5,649 nt of DNA from Kiritimatiellia bacterium (GCA_018432565.1 JAHDSS010000332.1:1-5649), one strand, 5' to 3'. Shown: positions 1-5,460, numbered from the stretch's first letter. Notes: a model not told the origin generated them from the letters alone. Program-made: numbers and translations.

Positions 1-20
1 GGGCAGGCTCTGTCCTGCCC
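1..20. repeat. Short perfect hairpin at the window edge
   Basis: GGGCAGG and CCTGCCC are perfect 7-bp arms around a 6-base loop. On the plus strand the bases after it are GGTTTCTGG, which is not a clean U-tract, so it is at best a weak terminator for a gene outside the window. It could equally be a remnant of the G/C-rich repeat phrases seen elsewhere here. Confidence 0.45.
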
Positions 21-135
21 GGTTTCTGGCTTATCAATATAGCCTCGTCAAAACGTGCACAAAAAAGATGGAGTTGGCAGATAGTAGCACGGATAGGGGA
101 AAGGGAAGGGGGCAGGCAGGGAACAGCCGTTTGAG

Positions 136-212
136 ACAGGATGACAGGATTTGAAGGAGGGACAGGATGGGAGAGCCGGGGAGTTCGGAGGATTGAATCC
201 TGTCAATCCTGT
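136..212. repeat. Imperfect inverted repeat of GACAGGAT phrases
   Basis: The left arm (136-151) consists of ACAGGAT followed by GACAGGATT. The right arm (196-212) consists of AATCCTGTC, one extra A, then ATCCTGT. Together they pair over 16 bp with a single bulge around a 44-base loop. The loop contains another GACAGGAT in left-arm orientation (161-168). The element starts about 80 bases past the stop codon of the minus-strand operon, so a transcript reading through would fold into this stem. It could be a 3'-end stabiliser, a weak terminator or a repetitive intergenic element. Confidence 0.65.
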
Positions 213-217
213 GAATG

Positions 218-239
218 CTGTCTAATGGCTGTCTAATGG
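218..239. repeat. 11-bp direct tandem repeat, two copies
   Basis: CTGTCTAATGG occurs at 218-228 and again exactly at 229-239. It directly follows the right arm of the inverted repeat and continues its CCTGT/GCTGT theme. It looks like a recent slippage duplication within the noncoding element. Confidence 0.7.
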
Positions 240-289
240 ATTTTTGAGAGGGGCGAACAGTCAACAGCCGCGACCCCGGATGGCGGAGA

Positions 290-1162
290 TCAGGTGAGGC
301 GGAGGGTGTGGAGCCAGTCGCGGAAGTCGCGGGGCAGGGGGGCGTCGGCGGACACGGGTTTGCCGGTGGCGGGATGGAGGAAGCGCAGTTCGGAGGCGTG
401 GAGCATCTGGCGGGGCACGTCGGGAAAGTCGGCCGAGAGGGGGCTGAAGTACTGGCGGTCGCCGAGGACGGGATCGCCGATGTGCTGGAGATGGATGCGG
501 ATCTGGTGGGTGCGGCCGGTTTCGATGGAGACGGTGACGTGGGCACAGCGCGGCGGGCGGGTCTGCACGGAGACCTGGCGGACGTGGCTCACGGCGGGCA
601 GGTCGTCCACCCGCGCCCGGATATCCATTTCCCGGGCGGGCAGGTTGCCGGCGACGAGCGCGTGGTAGAGCTTGCGGATCTGGCCTTTTTCGAACTGGGC
701 GACCAGTGCGCGGCGGGCGTCGTCGGTTTTGGCGAAGAGCAGGCAGCCGGAGGTGTCTTTGTCGAGGCGGTGGACGGCGCGGAGGGTGGGCAATCCGAGC
801 TGGTCGCGCAGGCGGGTTTCGAGGGATTTGACGCCGACGGCGAGCAGGCGCGGGGGTTTGTCGGCGACGAGAAAGAGCGGATCGTCGAGCAGGAGGCGGA
901 CGGGGGCGGCGGCGGCGCGGGCTTCGGGGCGGAGGGCGTCGGGCAGCAGCTCGACGGCGTCGCGGATCTGGAGCCGGTGCTGGGCCATCCAGATGCGGCG
1001 GCCGTTGACGAAGACGAGGCGGTCATCGAGCAGGGCCTTGGCGGCGCGGCGGGAGAGGGAGAGCTGTTCGGCCAGGTGGTCGAGCAGGGGGGTGCCGTTG
1101 CGGCGGACGGGGGGCAGGCGGCGGAGGGCGGGGGTGCGGGGCTGGGGGGGGCGGCGTTTCAT
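290..1162 (-). CDS. RluA-family rRNA/tRNA pseudouridine synthase
   Basis: This 290-residue protein is predicted to isomerise specific uridines in rRNA or tRNA to pseudouridine. An S4-like RNA-binding segment spans about 23-75 (sequence around LSRRAAKALLDDRLVFVNGR). The catalytic domain follows from about 90. The family signature HRLDKDTSG is at 131-139, with Asp134 as the expected catalytic nucleophile, and the conserved GRTHQIRIHL is at 216-225. Length and domain order fit the RluA/RluC/RluD branch. The ATG at 1162 is chosen because it lies one base past the stop codon of the transporter gene (TGACATG), which suggests translational coupling, and because residues encoded further upstream are low-complexity Pro/Ser. 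It is the last gene of a three-gene operon. The target uridine cannot be told from sequence, so no rlu symbol is given. Confidence 0.93.
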   Translation of the reverse strand: MKRRPPQPRTPALRRLPPVRRNGTPLLDHLAEQLSLSRRAAKALLDDRLVFVNGRRIWMAQHRLQIRDAVELLPDALRPEARAAAAPVRLLLDDPLFLVADKPPRLLAVGVKSLETRLRDQLGLPTLRAVHRLDKDTSGCLLFAKTDDARRALVAQFEKGQIRKLYHALVAGNLPAREMDIRARVDDLPAVSHVRQVSVQTRPPRCAHVTVSIETGRTHQIRIHLQHIGDPVLGDRQYFSPLSADFPDVPRQMLHASELRFLHPATGKPVSADAPLPRDFRDWLHTLRLT

Positions 1163-1163
1163 G

Positions 1164-1871
1164 TCAGGGATCTCGCAGGCGGAAGGGGGAGAAGTCGGTA
1201 TGCGTGTCGTAGGGGTCGGAGGATTCCGCGCGCTTGAGGCGGCGGACGATGAGATAGGTGAGGGGGGTGGCGAGGGCTTCGTAGGAGGTCTTGAGGACAA
1301 AGTTCCACAGGGAGATCTGGAGGACGAGGCTCAGGGGCCAGACGCCGGTGAAGGCCAGGGTGGTGAAGAGGGCGGAATCGACGGCCTGGCCGGCGAGGGT
1401 GCTGCCGATGGTGCGCAGCCACAGGTGGCGGCCGCGGGTGAGGATTTTGAGCCGGGCCATGACGTAGGCGTTGAGGAACGAGCCGCACCAGAAGGCGGCG
1501 AGGCTGCCGAGGACGACGCGGGGCGTCTGCAGGAGGATGGCGGCGAAGGCGTCCTGCATGGGCCAGCCGGGGGCGGGGGGCAGCAGGGCCACCAGCGTGA
1601 ACGTGGCGGCGGCGAAGAGGTTGAGGGCGAAGCCCAGCCAGATGATGCGCCGGGACTGGGCGTAGCCGTACACTTCGACGAGGATGTCGCCGAAGATGTA
1701 GGAAATCGGGAACAGGAGGTTGCCGCCGTCCATCAGGACCGACGGCAGGCCGGGGATGGACAGCGGTTTGATGGCGGTGATGTTCGAGACCACCAGGACG
1801 GTGCAGAAGACCGCGGTGATGGGGGCGAGCCAGCGCCGCCGGGGCGTGGAGGAAAGGGCGGGGGGGATCAC
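1164..1871 (-). CDS. VUT/YhhQ-family transporter, probable queuosine precursor importer
   Basis: This 235-residue integral membrane protein has about six hydrophobic segments. It matches the VUT family (COG1738; E. coli YhhQ, an importer of queuosine precursors such as preQ0/preQ1) from remembered motifs. NLLFPISYIFGDILVEVYGY is at 51-70, followed by RRIIWLGFALN (74-84), GSLAAFWCGSFLNAYVMARLK (122-142) and WLRTIGSTLAGQAVDSALF (151-169). The Asp, Glu and Asn positions in these helices are the polar residues typical of the family. I choose the GTG start at 1871 because it forms a four-base GTGA overlap with the stop of the upstream gene and gives a normal family length. A longer reading to 2027 would add an Arg-rich tail that is the upstream gene out of frame. 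The substrate is inferred from the family. No preQ1 riboswitch is apparent upstream of the operon. Confidence 0.9.
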   Translation of the reverse strand: MIPPALSSTPRRRWLAPITAVFCTVLVVSNITAIKPLSIPGLPSVLMDGGNLLFPISYIFGDILVEVYGYAQSRRIIWLGFALNLFAAATFTLVALLPPAPGWPMQDAFAAILLQTPRVVLGSLAAFWCGSFLNAYVMARLKILTRGRHLWLRTIGSTLAGQAVDSALFTTLAFTGVWPLSLVLQISLWNFVLKTSYEALATPLTYLIVRRLKRAESSDPYDTHTDFSPFRLRDP

Positions 1872-2764
1872 TTCTTGAAGGGATTCACGCTCTTGAGCGC
1901 ATCGCCGACGCCGCCGACCACGGCTTTTCCGGCATCGGCCGCGCCGCCCACGACGGCCTTTCCGGCGTCCGCCGCGCCGCCGACCACGGCCTTTCCGGCG
2001 TCCACGGTGCCTTCGCCGACGGCCCACGCGCCGTCGCCGAGGGCTTTGGCGCCGTCGCCCAGCAGATGGCCCGCGCCGGTGATGGCGGAACCCGCGGCGC
2101 CGAGGATGGCCTTGAGCACGTCCTGGATGGCTTCGACCACGGTCACGCCTTCCTTCTCCTTGCCGAGATCGGTCAGGGTGATGGGCGGGAGGGGAATCGG
2201 AATGGCGCCGCCGCCGGTCAGCGCCGCCGCGCCGGTGATGGAGACGTTCATCTGGCTGCCGGTGATGGTCAGCTTCTCAATGATGACTTTCTTGCCGGGC
2301 TTTTCGTCCTTGGCGTCGGTCGTTTCTTCTTCCTTGGCTTTTTCCTCTTCTTCGCCGGCGTCTTCTTCCTTGCCGGCGGAGAGCTGGTCAATCAGGGCGC
2401 CGAGGTTGCTGTTCAGCAGGCCCTTTTCATAGGTCAGGACCATGCCGTCGATCGCGATTTCCCGGATGATGATGGTATCGGTCAGCAGCGAGGCGTTGTC
2501 GAGTTTGACGGAGACAGAGGCGAGGTCGAAGAGGCCGTCGGTTTTGAAGCCTTCGGGGTTGCCGATGTGGAGGCCTTCGAGGGCGGCTTCGCCCTGGAAG
2601 AGCGAGAGGGACGCATCCTGCAGCGTGGCGGGGACGCCGAGGGCGGAGGGGGCGGCGGTGTTGAAGCCCTTGAGAATGACCCGGTCGAGGGAGAGTTCGG
2701 CCACGACCAGCACAATGGCGATCACGACCAGAATGCCGACCAGGATTTTGACTGCCATTTTCAT
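1868..2764 (-). CDS. AsmA-like membrane-anchored protein with acidic linker and 11-residue repeat tail
   Basis: This 298-residue protein probably sits in the inner membrane facing the periplasm. A single N-terminal hydrophobic helix spans about 5-22. Residues 25-125 resemble the start of AsmA-like proteins (layers of short beta strands, with IREIAIDGMVLTYEKGLLNSNLGAL at about 100-124). A highly charged Glu/Lys linker follows at about 131-159, then a second beta segment (IIEKLTITGSQMNVSITGAA, 161-180). The C-terminal third (about 205-298) is a Gly/Ala-rich predicted amphipathic helix ending in three near-identical 11-residue units (DAGKAVVGGAA). AsmA-like proteins are linked to envelope lipid handling, but this one is much shorter than the large members, so its function is inferred only loosely. 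It is the first gene of a three-gene operon. The ATG at 2764 is favoured by a good ribosome binding site 7 bases upstream. Confidence 0.75.
   Translation of the reverse strand: MKMAVKILVGILVVIAIVLVVAELSLDRVILKGFNTAAPSALGVPATLQDASLSLFQGEAALEGLHIGNPEGFKTDGLFDLASVSVKLDNASLLTDTIIIREIAIDGMVLTYEKGLLNSNLGALIDQLSAGKEEDAGEEEEKAKEEETTDAKDEKPGKKVIIEKLTITGSQMNVSITGAAALTGGGAIPIPLPPITLTDLGKEKEGVTVVEAIQDVLKAILGAAGSAITGAGHLLGDGAKALGDGAWAVGEGTVDAGKAVVGGAADAGKAVVGGAADAGKAVVGGVGDALKSVNPFKK
1915..2013 (-). repeat. 33-bp in-frame tandem repeat, three copies, in the AsmA-like gene
   Basis: Three consecutive 33-bp units (1915-1947, 1948-1980, 1981-2013) encode the 11-residue repeats near the C-terminus. The middle and third units are nearly identical over their first two thirds. 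The first has several synonymous or mild changes. The period is a multiple of three, so copy-number changes would keep the frame and vary only the tail length. Confidence 0.85.
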
Positions 2765-2771
2765 GAATGCG

Positions 2772-2778
2772 CTCCTTT
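2772..2778 (-). promoter_or_regulatory. Ribosome binding site of the AsmA-like gene
   Basis: AAAGGAG on the minus strand lies 7 bases before the ATG at 2764. It favours this ATG over the next in-frame ATG two codons later. Confidence 0.75.
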
Positions 2779-2780
2779 GG

Positions 2781-2796
2781 GATCAACCGTTTGATC
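2781..2796. promoter_or_regulatory. Near-palindrome just upstream of the AsmA/VUT/RluA operon
   Basis: GATCAACCGTTTGATC is symmetric at all but one pair of mirrored positions. It sits just before the ribosome binding site, in the likely 5' leader of the three-gene operon. It could be an operator or a small RNA hairpin. No convincing -35/-10 pair was seen next to it, so its role is unproven. Confidence 0.35.
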
Positions 2797-2859
2797 TGTG
2801 GAAAGAGTAGGCCATGGGGCGGGGCTTTGCCAGAAGAAAGGGGGCATGGAAAACCGCAG

Positions 2860-3245
2860 GGGACAGAAGTCCGAAGTCAGAGGTCAGAAGTCAGAGGTCA
2901 GGAGGAAACAGGGGACAGAGGACAGTTGAAGCAGGAAAACAGGAAACCCAGGAAAACAGGAAAGAACGAATGGCACGAATGGGAAATGGAGGGCAGAAGT
3001 CAGAGGTCAGGAGGAAACAGGGGACAGAGGACAGTTGAAGCAGGAAAACAGGAAATTCAGGAAAACAGGAAAGAACGAATGGCACGAATTGGAAATGGAG
3101 GGCAGGGGGCAGAGGTCAGAGGTCAGGAGGAAACAGGAGACAGAGGACAGTTGAAGCAGGAAAACAGGAAACACAGGAAAACAGGAAAGAACGAATGGCA
3201 CGAATGGGAAATGGAGGGCAGGGGGCAGAGGGCAGGGGGCAGGGG
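2860..3245. repeat. Purine-rich intergenic repeat array A (three long tandem units)
   Basis: The stretch between the two operons is built of repeated phrases, purine-rich on the plus strand. It opens with a run of GTCAGAAG/GTCAGAGG units (about 2867-2901). Three long units then begin with GGAGGAAACA at 2901, 3010 and 3126, giving periods of 109 and 116 bases. Each contains a 34-base phrase (2913-2946, 3022-3055, 3138-3171; the first two identical, the third nearly so), a short CAGGAAAACAGGAAAG spacer, and AACGAATGGCACGAATGGG or a one-base variant (2965-2983, 3074-3092, 3190-3208). Each closes with a G-rich GGAGGGCAG tail. The periods are not multiples of three, and the short frames that cross the array have low-complexity translations, so it is noncoding. 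Confidence 0.9.
3216..3245 (+). other. Possible G-quadruplex tract
   Basis: Five G-runs of 3 to 5 bases are separated by 2- to 4-base loops (CA, CAGA, CA, CA), which satisfies the usual G-quadruplex pattern on the plus strand. It lies just beyond the U-tract of the terminator for the minus-strand sigma operon. For that transcription the plus strand is the template, so a fold there could help stop RNA polymerase. Folding is inferred from pattern only. Confidence 0.45.
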
Positions 3246-3248
3246 CAG

Positions 3249-3274
3249 AAAAAAGGCCCCGCGGGGGCGGGGCC
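3249..3274 (-). terminator. Intrinsic terminator of the sigma-factor operon
   Basis: On the minus strand GGCCCCGC, loop CCCC, GCGGGGCC form a perfect 8-bp GC-only stem followed by six U. It lies 17 bases after the stop codon of the exported coiled-coil gene, the expected place for the operon's end. Confidence 0.92.
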
Positions 3275-3291
3275 GGGCGGCGAGAGGAGGG

Positions 3292-3927
3292 TTACTCCTC
3301 GGGCGGGGGAGGGATGTCATCGGGCATGATGTCGCCGGGGAGGGGTTCCTCCGGGGGCGGGGGCGGGGGCCTCATGCCGCGGGGGCCGCGGTCGGGGCGG
3401 CCATCGCGGTTGGCGCGTCCGCCCTTGGCGTAGGGGAAGTCATCGAAGGCGGCGGGCCGCTCGGGGCGTTCGCCGGCGAGCAGGCGCTGGATCTGGTCTT
3501 CGATGATCTCGTCGCGGCGCTCGCGGGCGTCTTCGATGCGCTCCTTGAGGGCGGTGAATCGTTCCTCGGCCTGGGCCAGGCGTTCTTCCTGGTGGGCCTG
3601 CATGCGGTCGGCGACGGCGCCGAGTTTGGCGCGGATCTGCTCTACCAGTTCGGCCTTGCGGGCGTCGTCGGTTTCGACGCGTGCGGCGCCGACAAGGTCG
3701 CGGATGGCCTGGTGTTCGGCGCGCATTTCGGCGCGCATCTCGTCGGAGACGGGGCCTCCGCGAGCGTCGCGGCCGGGGCCTCGGTTTTCGGGGCCGCGCA
3801 TGGCCTTGCCGGCCATGGGGCCGGGGCCGGTCCCATCGCAGTCGGCGGGATTGCCGCCGCCTCGCTGGGCGGAGGCGGTGCCGGCCGCGAGGGCGGCGAT
3901 GGCGATCAGGGTGAGGGTCTTGTTCAT
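3292..3927 (-). CDS. Exported coiled-coil protein of the sigma operon
   Basis: This 211-residue protein has a clear Sec signal peptide (MNKTLTLIAIAALAAGTASA, cleavage predicted after Ala20). A Gly/Pro-rich segment with the only cysteine of the mature protein (Cys30) follows. A long charged helical region (about 62-150, rich in Glu, Arg and Ala with coiled-coil character) comes next, then a basic Gly/Arg stretch and a tail of proline runs and acidic residues (about 187-211). It is the third gene, 24 bases after the anti-sigma candidate, with a ribosome binding site AAAGGAA at 3935-3941, 7 bases from its ATG. Small exported helical proteins such as CpxP/Spy or CnrX-type sensors occupy similar places in envelope-stress loci. 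No diagnostic LTxxQ or metal-binding motif is seen here, so a sensor or chaperone role is inference from position. Confidence 0.8.
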   Translation of the reverse strand: MNKTLTLIAIAALAAGTASAQRGGGNPADCDGTGPGPMAGKAMRGPENRGPGRDARGGPVSDEMRAEMRAEHQAIRDLVGAARVETDDARKAELVEQIRAKLGAVADRMQAHQEERLAQAEERFTALKERIEDARERRDEIIEDQIQRLLAGERPERPAAFDDFPYAKGGRANRDGRPDRGPRGMRPPPPPPEEPLPGDIMPDDIPPPPEE

Positions 3928-3951
3928 GGTCGGGTTCCTTTCGGGGTTGTT

Positions 3952-4434
3952 TTACAATTCCGCAAAGCCGAACGGGTCTTCGCCGGAGAGGGCGGTGAGC
4001 AGGTTTTCGAGTTCGGCGAATTCGTCTGCGAGCGGGTCGGTCCAGTCGTCGGCGGGGGTGTTTTCGGCTGTGGCCGTGGTCTCGGAGCGGGCGAGATCGG
4101 TATCGGCGGAGGGGCTGCCGGGGCGGAACAGCTGGACGCCGAGGAGGAGGGCCAGGGCGGCGGCGGCGGCGAGGGCGGGTTTCCAGGCGGGGAGAAAGAG
4201 GGGGGCGCGGACATTCGTCTGGGTCTGCGCGAGGCGCGCGGCGATTTGCGCCGCGGCGCCGGGGGCGGGGTCGGGCGCCGGGGGAAGGGCCCGGGCCAGT
4301 CCGCGGAGTTCGTCACGCAGGCGGCGGGCGGCGGGGTCGGCGGCGAGCGCGGCGTCGAGGGTGCGGCGCTGGGTGTCCGTCAATTCGCCGGATTGTTCCA
4401 GCAGGAGGAGTGGTTCGAGTTGGGCGGGGGTCAT
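3952..4434 (-). CDS. Putative anti-sigma factor, single-pass membrane protein
   Basis: This 160-residue protein starts in a four-base ATGA overlap with the sigma gene and has a ribosome binding site core AGGAG at 4443-4447, 8 bases upstream. The N-terminal about 80 residues are helical and charged (LEQSGELTDTQRRTLDAAL, then ADPAARRLRDELRGLARAL) and should be cytoplasmic. One hydrophobic helix spans about 86-103. The remaining about 55 residues are acidic and would lie outside the membrane. Position and topology match anti-sigma factors that hold an ECF sigma at the membrane. Unlike zinc-binding (ZAS) anti-sigma factors it has no cysteine and no histidine at all, so it must bind differently if it is one. 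The opening resembles the 'LL.SGEL...E...L...LAADP' pattern of anti-sigma N-termini. Function is inferred from gene order and architecture. Confidence 0.72.
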   Translation of the reverse strand: MTPAQLEPLLLLEQSGELTDTQRRTLDAALAADPAARRLRDELRGLARALPPAPDPAPGAAAQIAARLAQTQTNVRAPLFLPAWKPALAAAAALALLLGVQLFRPGSPSADTDLARSETTATAENTPADDWTDPLADEFAELENLLTALSGEDPFGFAEL

Positions 4435-5045
4435 GGGGCGGTCTCCTGGAGTTCGCGGTAGGCGGGGCCGAGGGCGGCGCGCAGCTTGCCGAGGGCGTAC
4501 TGCATGCGGGCGAGGGCGGTATTGACGGAGGTGCGCTGGAGGCGGGCGATTTCCTTGAAGGGCAGGCCGGAATCCATGCGCAGCCAGAAGACTTCGCGCT
4601 GTTCGAACGGGAGGGTGTTGACGGCGGCCTCGATCTGGCGGCCGAGGTCGCGTCCCCCGGCTTCGAGGGCGGGGGAGAGGGTGGCGGCGGGGATCGTGTC
4701 GCCGAGGGGGATGCCGCTGTCGGGGAGGGGGGCGTCGAGGGAGCCGTCGGGTTTTTTGCGCCGGGCCTGGTCAATGATCAGGTTGTGGGCGATGCGGAAG
4801 AGCCAGCCGGGGAAATTGCGTTGACGGAAGAGGTTCATGTGCTGAATGGCCCGGACCCAGGTTTCCTGGAACCACTCGTCGGCCTGGCCGGGGTCGGAGG
4901 CGAAGCGGTGCAGGAACGAGAAGAGCGGCCGCTTGTATCTGCCGACCAGCTGGCCGAGGGCTTCGGTGTCGCCGCGTCGCCAGGCTGCCAGGAGTGCTGC
5001 ATCGTCTGTGTCCATTGAAGGGGGATGGGTGGTTGTGGCTTTCAT
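4431..5045 (-). CDS. ECF-type RNA polymerase sigma factor
   Basis: This 204-residue protein is a sigma-70 family member of the extracytoplasmic-function class: regions 2 and 4 joined by a short linker, with no regions 1 or 3. Region 2 spans about 17-98 and includes DEWFQETWVRAIQHM (56-70) and the -10-binding segment NFPGWLFRIAHNLIIDQARRK (77-97). Region 4 spans about 133-195, with LPFEQREVFWLRMDSGLPFKEIA (145-167) leading into a helix-turn-helix that would read the -35 element. It redirects RNA polymerase to a stress regulon when released by its partner. The first ATG (5045) is used. A TTG at 5054 and a later ATG at 5015 are also in frame, and none has a clear ribosome binding site. It leads the operon and overlaps the anti-sigma candidate by four bases, so the two are probably made in fixed ratio. 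Self-regulation is common in this class but not proven here. Confidence 0.92.
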   Translation of the reverse strand: MKATTTHPPSMDTDDAALLAAWRRGDTEALGQLVGRYKRPLFSFLHRFASDPGQADEWFQETWVRAIQHMNLFRQRNFPGWLFRIAHNLIIDQARRKKPDGSLDAPLPDSGIPLGDTIPAATLSPALEAGGRDLGRQIEAAVNTLPFEQREVFWLRMDSGLPFKEIARLQRTSVNTALARMQYALGKLRAALGPAYRELQETAP

Positions 5046-5078
5046 GACAGACAACGGATGAGGGGGCGGGTTTATTGT

Positions 5079-5091
5079 CCGGATATTCCGG
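5079..5091. promoter_or_regulatory. Inverted repeat upstream of the sigma gene
   Basis: CCGGA and TCCGG form perfect 5-bp arms around TAT, about 34 bases upstream of the sigma start codon. Read on the minus strand it contains GGAATA next to a C-run. GGAA-type -35 elements are typical of many ECF promoters, so this may be part of an autoregulated promoter, but no matching -10 could be fixed with confidence. An operator is the alternative. Confidence 0.35.
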
Positions 5092-5103
5092 GGGGGGAAA
5101 AAT

Positions 5104-5136
5104 CAGTGGTCGGGATTCAGGAGACAGTAGTCGGGA
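5104..5136. repeat. 12-bp direct repeat, 21 bases apart, upstream of the sigma gene
   Basis: CAGTGGTCGGGA (5104-5115) and CAGTAGTCGGGA (5125-5136) differ at one base and are spaced 21 bases start to start, two DNA turns. Such spacing suits paired protein binding on one helix face. The motif also resembles the GTCAG/GTCGG phrases of the nearby repeat arrays and may simply belong to them. Confidence 0.45.
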
Positions 5137-5189
5137 GAGGCTCCGAAGCGAAGCAGGAAAAGAGGACAAAGCTGGAGAAAGGAGGCGGA

Positions 5190-5455
5190 GAGGAAACTAC
5201 GAAACACTCGAAAGGCTCGAAAAAAGAACAAATGGAAAGAGGGTGAACAGCCGGGGGAAAGAGGAAACTACGAATTGAACGAATGACACGAATGGGGGGA
5301 GAGGGCAGGGGGCAGAGGACAGGGGACAGAGGACAGTTGAAGCAGGAAAACAGGAAAGAGGAAACTACGAATTGAACGAATGGCACGAATGGGGGGAGAG
5401 GGCAGGGGGCGGAGGTCAGAAGTCAGAGGTCGGAGGTCAGGGGGCCGAAGTCGGG
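5190..5455. repeat. Purine-rich intergenic repeat array B
   Basis: This array lies upstream of the sigma operon and is built of the same vocabulary as array A. GAGGAAACTACGAA starts at 5190, 5261 and 5358, and the last two head units with a 97-base period. AACGAATG(A/G)CACGAATGGG occurs at 5278-5296 and 5375-5393. The 34-base phrase of array A recurs without change at 5324-5357. A run of GTCAGAAG/GTCAGAGG/GTCGGAGG units closes the array (about 5415-5440). The arrangement differs from array A: phrases are shared but ordered and spaced differently. No coding sequence is supported; the short open frames are repeat translations. Confidence 0.88.
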
Positions 5456-5460
5456 GCAGA

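Larger units (their letters stand above)
1..289. other. Noncoding region downstream of the pseudouridine synthase
   Basis: No reading frame here looks like a real protein. The stretch holds the edge hairpin, a purine-rich segment around 95-120, the GACAGGAT inverted repeat at 136-212 and an 11-bp tandem duplication at 218-239. Between 250 and 277 a weak GC stem (GGGGCG against CGACCCC with one bulged base) could form on the minus-strand transcript just after the operon's last stop codon. It has no U-tract, so I do not call it a terminator. Confidence 0.6.

Noticed and set aside
308..1237. Plus-strand open frame of 309 codons opposite the pseudouridine synthase
   Set aside because: It is a shadow of a gene with clear catalytic motifs on the other strand; its own translation is Gly/Ala/Glu-rich without motifs.
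1163..1300. N-terminal extension of the pseudouridine synthase to 1300
   Set aside because: The added residues are Pro/Ser-rich out-of-frame translation of the transporter gene. The ATG at 1162 fits the operon junction and the family start.
1872..2027. N-terminal extension of the transporter to 2027
   Set aside because: It would add an Arg/Gly-rich tail read out of frame from the 33-bp repeats of the upstream gene. The GTG at 1871 gives the classic overlap and normal length.
672..2432. Long plus-strand open frame of 586 codons
   Set aside because: It lies antisense to three well-supported minus-strand genes. Its translation is low-complexity Arg/Ser/Gly/Glu. Long antisense frames are expected in GC-rich coding DNA.
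2765..2820. preQ1 riboswitch ahead of the transporter operon
   Set aside because: The short leader lacks a recognisable preQ1 pseudoknot pattern (stem followed by an A-rich pairing tail); only a small near-palindrome is present.
2860..3245. CRISPR array
   Set aside because: The repeated units are long and nearly identical throughout, with no unique spacers of even length and no cas genes in the window.
2891..3320. Short minus-strand open frames of about 64 residues repeating MPFVLSCFP
   Set aside because: They are translations of the tandem units. Periods of 109 and 116 bases are not multiples of three, and there are no consistent ribosome binding sites, so a peptide family is unlikely.
2767..4461. 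Long plus-strand open frame of 564 codons
   Set aside because: It translates repeat array A and then the antisense of the exported protein and anti-sigma genes, giving Gly-rich low-complexity sequence with no family resemblance.
5046..5054. TTG start giving a 207-residue sigma factor
   Set aside because: There is an ATG three codons later and no ribosome binding site supports the TTG. The choice remains uncertain but does not affect the conserved regions.
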